A stretch of DNA of 64,000 bases from Przewalskia tangutica (Eukaryota > Streptophyta > Magnoliopsida > Solanales > Solanaceae), in NCBI GenBank assembly GCA_029844215.1, contig CM056724.1:79441093-79505092 (forward strand), read 5' to 3'. Within the stretch, counting starts at the first letter, position 1. Every line of letters begins with the position of its first letter. This document shows, piece after piece, positions 45,202 to 56,395 of this stretch. The position numbers were made by a program, and so were the translations under genes. The notes beneath the pieces are model-generated. The model was not told where the DNA came from. It was given only the letters and a program-made list of their open reading frames with translations, and searched no databases.

Positions 45202-46727
45202 TGTCACGACCCGAACCCGGGCCCGTGACTGGTGCCTTACCCCGGGCACCCTAGTGATACAACATCAGAGAAAACCAGCGGAAATAAAAACTTAAACATG
45301 CAAATAGACATGGATCAAGATGAAAGAAAACAGGCCAACCAAAACGGTTGCCTTTCAACATATATATATAAACATTTGAACAGTTACAATCCTTACAACC
45401 CTACCCACAACAGTGCTACAGACCTCTAAGATTTATACAACAATTATGACGGGACAGGGCCCCGCATACCCCTGAACGTACAAGAACTTACAGACTCAGG
45501 GTAACATACCAAAGATAAGCCTCCGACGGAACGGAGCTTCCCAATACGCTGAAATGAGATCCTAAACGCGGGGATCGACAACCGATGTACTTTTACCTGC
45601 GGCATGAACGCAGCCCCCCGAAGGAGGTCAGTACAACAGGTACCAAGTATGTGAAACTGTAAACGAAATCATAGTAGTCTATATAAAAACAGGAGACATG
45701 TATGATAACCAAACTACAGTACACATATATAACAGTTATATCAAGTCAGGGACTCACGCCCACCACATCAATCATGCCCGTGGAAAACCTTCCTCACTGC
45801 CGGCAGTCTATGATATGATAACAACAAGACAACAATCAAAATGGGAGCATACCCGTGCGCTTCGCATCGTGTCAGTATGTCCAAAAGGAACAATAAGACA
45901 GCAATCAAAATGGGAGCATACCCGTGCGCTTCGCATCGTGTCAGTATGTCCAAAAGGAACAATAAGACAGCAATCAAAATGGGAGCATACCCGTGCGGCT
46001 TCGTGTCGGTCGATGTCCAAAAGGAACAATAAGACAGCAATCAAAATGGGAGCATACCCGTGCGCTTCGCATCGTGTCAGTATGTCCAAAAGGAACAATA
46101 CGACAGCAATCCAAAATGGAAACAATAAGACAGCGATCCAAAATGGAAACAATAAGACAGCAATCCAAAATGGAAACATACCCGTGCGCTACACATCGTG
46201 TCAGTATGTCCAAAAAGGAACAACCAGACAACAATCAAAATGGAAGCATACCCGTGCGCTACGCATCGTGTCAGTATGTCCAAAGCGATTAGCAAAAATA
46301 ACTTTATCAAGAGGCGTGCAGTGGAATTTCTCGTCATCGCAAGACGCCCCAATAAGTTCTCAACAAGTCAACCGGCCCTCCATCGAGAGACGCGGTAGTA
46401 TAGAAACACAATTCTTGCACAACAAAGGCTATCACAACAAGCATAGGCAAGTTTCACAACAACAAGCATAGGCAAGTTATACATAACTCAAGGTACTTTC
46501 ATTTTAAGTTAAAGACCGGGTTTTTAACCCTAAAGTACTACGTACGTTAAATTCCTTTTAAGAGATTCCTTCCTTTTATAAAAGTCACCCGATACCCGTA
46601 GTATAAAATAGAGTGACTTACATCTTTTAAGTAAACCAAAACAACTTCCATACTTTCCTTTTTAAAACCAATTAAGGCAATACCATGCCTTCCTTTTAGA
46701 CCAAAACACTTCTCTTTTTAAAGTCAA
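45202..46727 (-). repeat. E7 right LTR, left segment
   Basis: Starts TGTCACGACCCGAACCC and carries the type C cassette at 45830-46285. Cut by E8 after AAAGTCAA; GTCAA at 46723-46727 is the left target-site duplication of E8. Confidence 0.93.
45830..46285. repeat. 69-bp tandem repeat in E7 right LTR
   Basis: Units start at 45841, 45910 and 45979 (69 bp), then 46046 (67 bp, degraded), then three 30-bp repeats near 46100-46175 and two further partial units. A plus-strand frame of 257 codons (45698-46471) runs through all of it, with a 23-residue repeat. The left LTR array is one unit shorter. Confidence 0.93.
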
Positions 46728-49700
46728 TGTCACGACCCGAACCCGGGCCCGTGACTGGTGCCTTACCCCGGGCACCCAAGTAGACATACATCAGAGTAAT
46801 CAGCGGAACATAAAGACAATACATGAAACCAGTGTAATAAGACAGTGAAATAAGAAGACAGGCTAACCAAAAACGGTTACCTTCAGTATATATATAAAAA
46901 AACAACTCTTTCAACATGAACAGTTTAATCCTTTTTACAAACCACCGCCTGGCATTACTACAGACCTCTAAGAATGATATGACAACAATGGCGGACAGGG
47001 CCGCCAAACCCCGAATGTAAACACTTACGACGGCGGGGACTATACCACGATAAGCCTCCGAGAAACGGAGCTTCCCAAGCTGGCGTGACCACGAGCTAGG
47101 ATCAACGACTGGTGTACCTCAACCTGCGGCATGAACGCAGCCCCCCGAAGGAGGTCAGTACAACAGGTACAGAGTATGTGAAACTAAAAATACTGTAAAT
47201 GAAATCATAATAGTCTATAAAGCAGGAGACATGTATGATAACCAAACTACAGTTCACAATAAATAAGCAGTCATGTCAAGTCAGGGACTCACGCCCTCAA
47301 AGTCATCACTCGAATAACTATGGGTCTCAAGCCCATAACATCAAGCATGCCCGTGGAATACCTTCCTCACCGCGTGATCTCATGATAGAAAAGCACCAAG
47401 GAATACACATGAACACGGGTCCCACTGTGTCCAAATAAAGCGATGCAGGGTAAAATGCGAAGGCATAGCCGACTACTAACACCTACAGTACTAACAAGGT
47501 CATAAATCAGATCATGATATCTGTCTAGGCCGTCCACATGATCAAAGCGGTCACTCGCTCGCAGATATCAAATGTGCGCGTCTAGCCACCGAACTTTCGC
47601 GACTCGCATAGGCCAACCTCATAGGCCGCATGAGGTATAACCCCGCGTCGGTAGCTACTCCCGGCATCGCCCCGGACTCGCGATCCGCGTAGCCCACATA
47701 GACCGCATGACCATAAAGGCCGCACACTAACACGGAACTCCGTAGTTCCGCATGGATCCCCGGACCCGCATGAGGTATTCTCGAATCACGGTCCTGCATC
47801 ACCGAGTCTACCGCGTCGGAGGCGACAACCTCGGAAATAAGTCAAGGTGAGTGGTACAATACCAACATAACGGCTGATAGTCAAACAACTTTAAGCACAG
47901 TCGAGGGGAAAACCCCTTTACACTAACATCACAAGATACTAACACACATAGCATCCTAGCATGTTTACTTATCAATCAACAAGAAAGTATTTACAAGGCT
48001 ATCACAAACCAACACAATCAAGTTATACACACAAGGTACTTTCTACTATATGTCAACAAGTTCGGGTTTTTATCCCCAAAGTACTTCATACATTAAATCT
48101 TTAAAAGATACGTTACTTTCACAAAAGTCACACAATACCCGTAGTTATGTGAAAATAGAGTGATTATCCTTTTAAGTAAAACAAAACACTTACCTTTGTA
48201 AAATCAAGTAACGACATTATTTTCCAAACGTCCAAGTTTGCCTAATTTCAAATGTTCACGTTTCTTATTTTAGAAAGGTTTAAAGTTCATAGTCTTATTC
48301 ATTTAAGAATATAATTCTCTTTTAAACTATCTGAGAAACATAAGTCTTATATGTGAGTAGGATATTCTTGTTTATAACAATCTTATTACAGCAGCCATGA
48401 TCTAGGAAATATCATTTTGTCTCATCTTAGCTTCTATGCAGATGGAAGTTTCTACTGGTTTTAATAATACTTAATCTGTCAAAACATTTCCTTTTATTAA
48501 CGCTGCAGTGGTTTGTCGATACACATTCTGATTTCCGAAATCAGTAAACCATTCTTAAGCCGTTATACCTAACTTCCCATAAAGCTAGTATAACTCTTAA
48601 GTTTTCAAAAACCAAGTATTACTTCTTCTTTCAAAATGATTCAAAATCTTTTGAAATACTTCAAGTTCTTTATTAACACATAACAAGCCAGTTATAGTTC
48701 AAACCAGTTACCTTTTAAAAACCACAAGTATCTTCTTACCAACATAAAGCTGTTATAACCAACTTCCCATAAAGCCGTTATAACACTTTATGTTTTAAAC
48801 CAATCAAATACATTTAGCACATGTACGTCTACCGTACTACATAGTTCACACATATCATGCTAGAAGAGATAGGAAGAGGTTCACATACCTCGCGACGAGT
48901 ATCGACTAATAGCAAAACGCTCCAAGTACTTCAAACCGTCGGCTACTCCTTAGCCAGTAGATCGCGTCATACGTAGTACTTCAACCTATAAGGCCACAAG
49001 GCGCTTATTAACATTTAGACCTTATCGCAGAACATTCTACCGAAAATTCGGCAGCACCTCCCCCCCCCCGCAACAGCGTAAATCTCCTCCTTTATCGAGG
49101 CCGGCTACCAAGCCAACCAGGGGGGGTTACACATCTAACCCGAACGGGTACAATTCTACTCCACAGAAAAGCTACACAAGCCTCGTAATACTGATCCTAT
49201 GTAAATCTGATTCAGTACTCTTCTTTCGAAAAGGTTTCTTATTATTCAGGCTTAAGTCAAAAGACATTGCCGATAACTACGTTCAGTACTATATATAGTA
49301 TACTTCAACTATATAGTCTAACAATCATGTAATTTCCAATTACAATAGAGGGACAAGATATTTACCTCGGTAAGCCCATAATTATCCAAGTATAGAGTCG
49401 ATCCTGGGCAATCGTTTAGCTCCAACTCCGAGCGCTCCAACCCGCTCTAAACCACCCTTAGAAGTTCTAACCAACTTCTACACAATACTCCAACGGACTA
49501 TGGAGATTTTCCTAGGGTTTCGGTTTTTGTGACGGAAGGGAAGTATAATAGTATTTCTGGGCTTTTCGTATAAGTATAACCTTAGAATACTACAAGGTAT
49601 ACGGCTAAGGTAATTTGGGCATTATAACAATACTTTTGAGAGTATTTCTACACCACAAAGGGGGGGGGGTTCTCGGCCGACCACTAGGAGGAGAGGGCTC

Positions 49701-49819
49701 TCGGCCAAGGGCCTTTCAAAGGGGAGAGGGCTCTTGGACGAGAGTCACAAGAGGAGAGGAGGGATTTTAACACTTAGAAGATTTGTGGAAAGGATGAAGA
49801 ATTCATCAAAGGGAGAGGG

Positions 49820-49827
49820 TATTTATA
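49820..49827 (-). promoter_or_regulatory. TATA box of E8 left LTR
   Basis: TATTTATA (TATAAATA in LTR sense). Confidence 0.72.
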
Positions 49828-50018
49828 GCACAAGCCAAGGCCAACCAATGGCCAAGATCTTGCCAAGTGCATAGCAAGTGTAGGGCCAAGATCAAGCCAT
49901 GTGCACCCTAACCCTACTCCACAAAACACTCCACAAAACAAGGCACAAAACAAGGCACAAATCAAGGCCATAAAGTAGCCCAATTCGGCCAAGGGTTGCC
50001 GCCCCTTGCTTCCAATGT

Positions 50019-50040
50019 GAGGGTGACACATGTCACCCTC
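50019..50040. promoter_or_regulatory. U3 palindrome of E8 left LTR
   Basis: Perfect arms GAGGGTGACA and TGTCACCCTC around CA; the same in the right LTR at 56163-56184. Confidence 0.7.
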
Positions 50041-50248
50041 CCGTTGGTCCAAAATGTTTCGTCTCTCGGAAAAATCCGCAAAAATTAAAAATGACATAGC
50101 CGGAAATTCACCTACGAAGTGGAAACGTTTTCGAAAAACGACTCAAATCGGGTGTTGTGAACAAAAAGAATTCGGCCAAGCCTAAATCACAAGTTCAAAT
50201 TTCTACGTACGTCCTTACGTACATACTCTGGAAATACGGGGTATAACA

Positions 50249-50261
50249 TTCTCCCCTCCTT
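50249..50261 (-). other. polypurine tract of E8
   Basis: TTCTCCCCTCCTT, complement of the family PPT. Confidence 0.92.
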
Positions 50262-50445
50262 AGAAACATTCGTCCCGAATGTTCCTTCTAAGTCTCAAAA
50301 CAACGTGCGCCAGTATAGTCTTCACTACTATACTTACGAGAACCAACCTGCCACATCTGGCCACAGAAACACCCACGCGAAATACTTACATCCAAGCCCA
50401 CGAGGAAACACCTCTAACATCACCACAAACACCTCTCTCCGGGGT

Positions 50446-51466
50446 CTAAAATATACTTCCTCCACACTTTTTCCAAACAAAAGAAATGGTCACATCTATG
50501 CTCGCCATACATGCTCGCTTCTTCCCGATACCACTTTTGTCACTTTGCCGCGAGGTTCTAGTGTCACTCCGGCGACCCAACAAATGGTACCGGACTACAT
50601 GCGATCCCTGAGGCTGTCGTACACTCGAACTCTTACCACATTTCTGATACTGCTTCAGTCTCCAAAACTCGGGGTTATCATCTTCAACTTGGTCATCATT
50701 AGCTGGGAATACTCTGGATGGATCTCCGATTTCCTTCTCGAACATAGCACGAACGACTGGACGCACTGCCTCCTAAGTCGGACGGCAAATGCTAACATAT
50801 AGGCAACCTGGCCTATTCTTCACATGAACTCAAAGGCCCAAAGTAACTCGGGCTAAGTTCCCTCTGTATTCCAAAACTCGTCACACCCAACCCGGGGTGG
50901 TACTTTCAAGAAGACCGACCGTCAACCTGAACTCTAAGCGTCGTCGCCGATTATCCGCACGATTTCCTCTGAGCTGCCAGAACTTCTTCTAGACAAGCTT
51001 CTCACTATCCACAGTCTGCTGGAACAAGCCTGAACCAACTGTCTGAACCTTGCCAACATCGAACCACTCGACCGGCAACTTACACATCCGCCCCTACAAG
51101 GCTTTATAAGGCGACATCCGAATACTGAAATGGTAGCTTAAACACTCCCTCCACAGGGGACAACAAACCTTGCAACTACCCCTGAAATCCAAACACTGGC
51201 CCGAGGGCGAATGTGATTCTGAGACTCACCCGAGTTCTTAACACATGTTTGGTAAAACTTCCAGAAACAAAAACAGTGATACCAGGCTCCATTATCGCCA
51301 TAAGGTGAAGGTAGGCACCCGTGCGACCTTCCAACCTTCTGTTAAAACAACATCGCCGAGTGAACGGTCCCGCCAGAAGAACACGATGGTTTGCCCCCAT
51401 CGCCCAACCACCGGTCGAACGCGTCCACGAACTCGTCTGTTGGTCAACTAAACTTGGGCCTAACAC
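50446..51466 (-). pseudogene. integrase remnant of E8
   Basis: The minus-strand frame 50766-50446 contains EIGDPSRVFPANDDQVEDDN, homologous to IGDPSRVFPVNDDQ in E1 and IGDPSRVHPIDD in E3, that is, the end of the integrase C-terminal module. The frame 51466-51176 has GRTGAYLHLMAIMEPGITVF and VSGSFTKHVLRTRVSLRITF, a decayed mid-core. The region between them encodes fragments of the GRKC/WFEV block. About 90 bp at 50526-50615 look foreign to this region. No intact catalytic triad. Confidence 0.75.
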
Positions 51467-52029
51467 CTCGTGACCCTAACACAAGGCGGGACCACCACAA
51501 CCGGCCCACCACCAAACTGCGCGGGTTGACGCGGCGTGGCCTCAACCCGACCCGGCAACGCGCACAATGCTAGCTCCCCGATCCGGAACAATCTCTCAAA
51601 TCACGTTACGAAATCCTAGCGGTCTTCTTAGTTCGACTACCCTCTTTCATTTCACACTACTTAGGGACCTATCCCATACATAGCTCACGTGCACAATGCA
51701 CTCCTATAAGGGTCAAACATAAACATACGTCTTTTACTCGAGATGGCCTTACTTCTAAGGTCTCTACGTATAAAACTCTAAGGCTCACACCTTCTCTATC
51801 CCCCAAATCTTACTTGGTTAACTAACCAAGATTTCTAATTACAATAAACACTCATGCAATCAGAACATAACACTTAAGGTATACTCACCTTATCACTTAT
51901 ACAAAGCTCTAGAGGGTTAAAGATATACCTGAATCTACTGCTTCACTTCCCTTAGTCGTTCTAATCAAACACCTTGCGTGCGCAGCTAAGGAAGATGACA
52001 AACTACCCACCGATTCAAGGTCGAGTCCT
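51467..52029 (-). other. non-coding linker of E8
   Basis: Minus-strand linker shared with E1, E5 and E6, with the complement of TGGTTAGTTAACC near 51814-51830 and of TATATCCTTAACC near 51916. No coding frame is conserved. Confidence 0.75.
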
Positions 52030-52699
52030 TGCCAGACACTCTTTCGACATCAGACCCTGACGGTCATAGGTACAACAAGTACCAACTAAAAGACGACATT
52101 CCCCGGGATGACGTCTGTCAAACTGTGAACCGGAAGCCCTGGAGTTCTAACCAACTCCTGCATACTCCGAACGTCCTGAAATCCGTGGAAGACCACTCTG
52201 CACTGGTGGATGTGCAAATCTAATCTGTTGGTGAGGCGACTCGCCTCGAAAGTTACCAAAGGACCTTGCTGCTCGCCTCTTCTCTGTCGCCCGTTAACGT
52301 CGATCTCTACACGTCTCGGCCTGCTGCGCAAAAGCCCGTACACAGGCCATGCTCAAGCCTAACTGAAGAACTTACTCTTGCACAACCTTTTCGTTGATAT
52401 TCATCAAGACTCGCGGTACATCGGTATACTCTCTGGTAGTCAAATCCATAGTTAATGTGGTCGCCTCCTTGAAATCTATATTCTCTGTTCCCGGTCCTGG
52501 AACTGAAGGTTCACATATCATGGCCGCAGTAGGAACTGTCGTCGCCGTGCTTAAACTCTGCTGGGGCTAGTGACGTCGCGAAATCCCGAATGAAGCATTA
52601 CCCTAGGTAATGATTGGGCTGTGCCACGTAACCCTCCGAACTCTACTCGCGGCTCCTGTTTGCCTTGCCCACGGGCACAGGTTGCCTACGCGGAGGCAT
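52030..52699 (-). pseudogene. gag remnant of E8
   Basis: The start ATG is at 52699-52697 and reads MPPRRQPVPVGKANRSRE, then a stop at 52643. Downstream fragments in other frames correspond to E1's gag: TTREYTDVPRV-like sequence near 52420, RSRPRRVEIDVNGRQRRGEQ near 52300, and the HPGECR region near 52110. The zinc knuckle near 52050-52090 has lost its Cys/His spacing. The capsid core is absent, as in E1 and E5. Multiple frameshifts. Confidence 0.8.
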
Positions 52700-52889
52700 A
52701 GCGGTAAGGAAAGAAATACGTGAGAGGGTCCAACTTACAACACAAATTTCTAAGGCACGATCTCGAGTGAGAAGAATAGAAACCAATCCTAAATATCCTA
52801 TAGCCTCACGATTATTGGTGTGGTGCACAACACACCGATAATCAAGACTTCTTTGGATACGATGCGTAGACACTTTCCGAGGATTAACT

Positions 52890-52901
52890 GCTCTGATACC
52901 A
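52890..52901 (-). other. primer-binding site of E8
   Basis: GCTCTGATACCA, complement of TGGTATCAGAGC; followed by CTTT and the LTR end TGTCACG. Confidence 0.92.
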
Positions 52902-52905
52902 CTTT

Positions 52906-55900
52906 TGTCACGACCAGAACCCGGGCCCGTGACTGGTGCCTTACCCAGGGCACCCAAGTAGACATACATCAGATTAATCAGAGGAACATAAATACAATAC
53001 ATGAAACGGTGTAATAAGGCGGTGAAATAAGAAAAGCAACTAAAAGCGGTTACGCCGGTATATATATAAAAAAACAACTCTTTCAACATGAGCAGTTTAA
53101 TCCTTTTTACAAACCACGCTTACATGTACTCTGGACCTAAGAATGATATGACAACAATGGCGGGACAGGCCGCCAAACCCACGAATGTAAACACTTACGG
53201 CAGCGGGGACTATACCACCGATAAGCCTCGAGAAACGGAGCTTCCCAAACGCTGTGACCCTGAGAGCTAGGATCAACGACTGGTGTACCTCAACCTGCGG
53301 CATGAACGCAGCCCCCCGAAGGAGGTCAGTACAACAGGTACCGAGTATGTGAAACTAAAAATACTGTAAATGAAATCATAATAGTCTATAAAGCAGGAGA
53401 CATGTATGATAACCAAACTACAGTTCACAATAAATAAGCAGTCATGTCAAGTCAGGGACTCACGCCCTCAAAGTCATCACTCGAATAACTATGGGTCTCA
53501 AGCCCATAACATCAATCATGCCCGTGGAATACCTTCCTCACTGCCGGCAGTCTATGATAGAAAAGCACCAAGGAATACACATGAACACCAGGTCCCACCT
53601 GTGTCCAAATAAAGCGATGCAGGGGTAATGCGAAGGCATAGCCGACTACTAACACCTACAAGACTAACAAGGTCATAAATCGTATCATGATATCTGTCTG
53701 CAGGCCGTCACATGATCAAAGGCGGTCACTCGCCCACGATTATCAAATGTGCGCGTCTAGCCACGAACTTTCCGCGACTCCGCATAGGCCAACCTCATAG
53801 GCCCGCGTGAGGTATAACCCGCGTCGGTAGCTACTCCGGCATCGCCTGGACTCGCGATCGCATGGCCACATAGACCGCATGACCATAAAGGCCGCACACT
53901 AACCGGAACTCCGTAGTTCGCATGGATCCTCGGACCCGCATGAGGTATTCTCGAATCATGGTCCTGCATCGCTGAGTCTACCCGCGACGGAGGCGGCAAC
54001 CTCCGGAAATAAGTCAAGGTGAGTGGTACAATACCAACATAACGGTGATAGTCAAACAACTTTAAGCACGATCGAGGAAAACCCTTTACACTAACATCAC
54101 AAGATACTAACACACATAGCATCCTAGCATGTTTACTTATCAATCAACAAGAAAGTATTTACAAGGCTATCACAAACCAACACAATCAAGTTATACACAC
54201 AAGGTACTTTCTACTATATGTCAACAAGTTCGGGTTTTTATCCCCAAAGTACTTCATACATTAAATCTTTAAAAGATACGTTACTTTCACAAAAGTCACA
54301 CAATACCCGTAGTTATGTGAAAATAGAGTGATTATCCTTTTAAGTAAAACAAAACACTTACCTTTGTAAAATCAAGTAACGACATTATTTTCCAAACGTC
54401 CAAGTTTGCCTAATTTCAAATGTTCACGTTTCTTATTTTAGAAAGGTTTCATAGTTCATAGTCTTATTCATTTAAGAATATAATTCTCTTTTAAACTATC
54501 TGAGAAACATAAGTCTTATATGTGAGTAGGATATTCTTGTTTATAACAATCTTATTACAGCAGCCATGATCTAGGAAATATCATTTTGTCTCATCTTAGC
54601 TTCTATGCAGATGGAAGTTTCTACCGGTTTTAATAATACTTAATCACAAACATTTCCTTTTATTAACGCCGCAGTGGTTTGTCGATACACATTACGATTC
54701 AAATCAAGAAACCATTCTTAAGCCGTTATACCTAACTTCCCATAAAGCTAGTATAACTCTTAAGTTTTCAAAACCAAGTATTACTTCTTTCAAAATGATT
54801 CAAAATCTTTTGAAATACTTCAAGTTCTTTATTAACACATAACAAGCCAATTATAGTTCAAACGATTACCTTTTAAAACCACAAGTATCTTCTTACCAAC
54901 ATAAAGTCATATAACCAACTTCCCATAAAGTCGTTATAACACTTTATGTTTTAAACCAATCAAATACATTTAGCACACGTACGTCTACCGTACTACATAG
55001 TTCACACATATCATGCTAGAAGAGATAGGAAGAGGTTCACATACCTCGCGACAGTATCGACTAATAGCAAAACGCTCCAAGTACTTCAAACCGTCGGCTA
55101 CTCCTTAGCCAGTAGATCGCGTCATACGTAGTACTTCAACCTATAAGGCCACAAGGCGCTTATTAACATTTAGACCTGATCGCAGAACATTCTAAAAATT
55201 GGCAAAGACCTCCTCCCGCAACAGAAAATCTCCTCCTTTCTCGAGGCCGGCTCCCACGCCAACCTGGGGGGGTGACACATCTAACCCGAATGGGTACAAT
55301 TCTACTCCACAGAAAAGCTACACAAGCTCATCTGAATACACCCTATGTAAATCTGATTCGTACTCTTCTTTCGAAAAGGTTTCTTATTATTCAGGCTTAA
55401 GTCAAAAGACATTGCCGATAACTACGTTCAGTACTATATATAGTATACTTCAACTATATAGTCTAACAATCATGTAATTTCCAATTACAATAGAGGGACA
55501 AGATATTTACCTCGGTAAGCCCATAATTATCCAAGTATAGAGTCGATCCTGGGCAATCGTTTAGCTCCAACTCCGAGCGCTCCAACCCGCTCTAAACCAC
55601 CCTTAGAAGTTATAACCAACTTCTACACAATACTCCAACGGACTATGGAGATTTTCCTAGGGTTTCGGTTTTGTGACGGAAGGGAAGTATAATAGTATTT
55701 CTGGGCTTTTCGTATAAGTATAACCTTAGAATACTACAAGGTATACGGCTAAGGTAATTTGGGCATTATAACAATACTTTTGAGAGTATTTCTACACCAC
55801 AAGTGGGGTTCTCACACCACCAGGAGTGGGGGAAGAGGCTCTCGCCAAGGGGCCTTTCAAAGGGGAGAGGGCTCTTGGACGAGAGTCAACAAGAGGAGAG

Positions 55901-56395
55901 GAGGGATTTTAACACTTAGAAGATTTGTGGAAAGGATGAAGAATTCATCAAAGGGAGAGGGGGTATTTATAGCACAAGCCAAGGCCAACCAATGGCCAAG
56001 ATCTTGCCAAGTGCATAGCAAGTGTAGGGCCAAGATCAAGCCATGTGCACCCTAACCCTACTCCACAAAACACTCCACAAAACAAGGCACAAAACAAGGC
56101 ACAAATCAAGGCCATAAAGTAGCCCAATTCGGCCAAGGGTTGCCGCCCCTTGCTTCCAATGTGAGGGTGACACATGTCACCCTCCCGTTGGTCCAAAATG
56201 TTTCGTCTCTCGGAAAAATCCGCAAAAATTAAAAATGACATAGCCGGAAATTCCCTACGAAAGTCGTGGAAACGCTTTCGAAAAACGACTCAAATCGGGT
56301 GTTGTGAACAAAAAGAATTCGGCCAAGCCTAAATCACAAGTTCAAATTTCTACGTACGTCCTTACGTACATACTCTGGAAATACGGGGTATAACA
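52906..56395 (-). repeat. E8 right LTR (5' LTR in element sense)
   Basis: TGTCACGACCAGAACCC to GGGGTATAACA. It is collinear with the left LTR, with TATA at 55974-55981 and the palindrome at 56163-56184. Differences are small deletions, often at CAG/CTG/CCG sites, for example around 55200 and 55330. Confidence 0.95.

Larger units (their letters stand above)
46728..50248 (-). repeat. E8 left LTR (3' LTR in element sense)
   Basis: TGTCACGACCCGAACC to GGGGTATAACA. It has the type A cassette at 47590-47840, a single 37-bp unit near 49245, a C tract near 49060, TATA at 49820-49827 and the palindrome at 50019-50040. Confidence 0.95.
46728..56395 (-). mobile_element. E8: complete non-autonomous element, TSD GTCAA, innermost layer
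   Basis: 9668 bp with LTRs 46728-50248 (3521 bp) and 52906-56395 (3490 bp), flanked by GTCAA at 46723-46727 and 56396-56400. The internal region of 2657 bp has PPT, integrase remnant, linker, gag remnant and PBS, in minus-strand order. It equals E6's internal length. The LTRs are collinear throughout. It lies inside E7, which lies inside E6, inside E4, inside E1. Confidence 0.95.
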
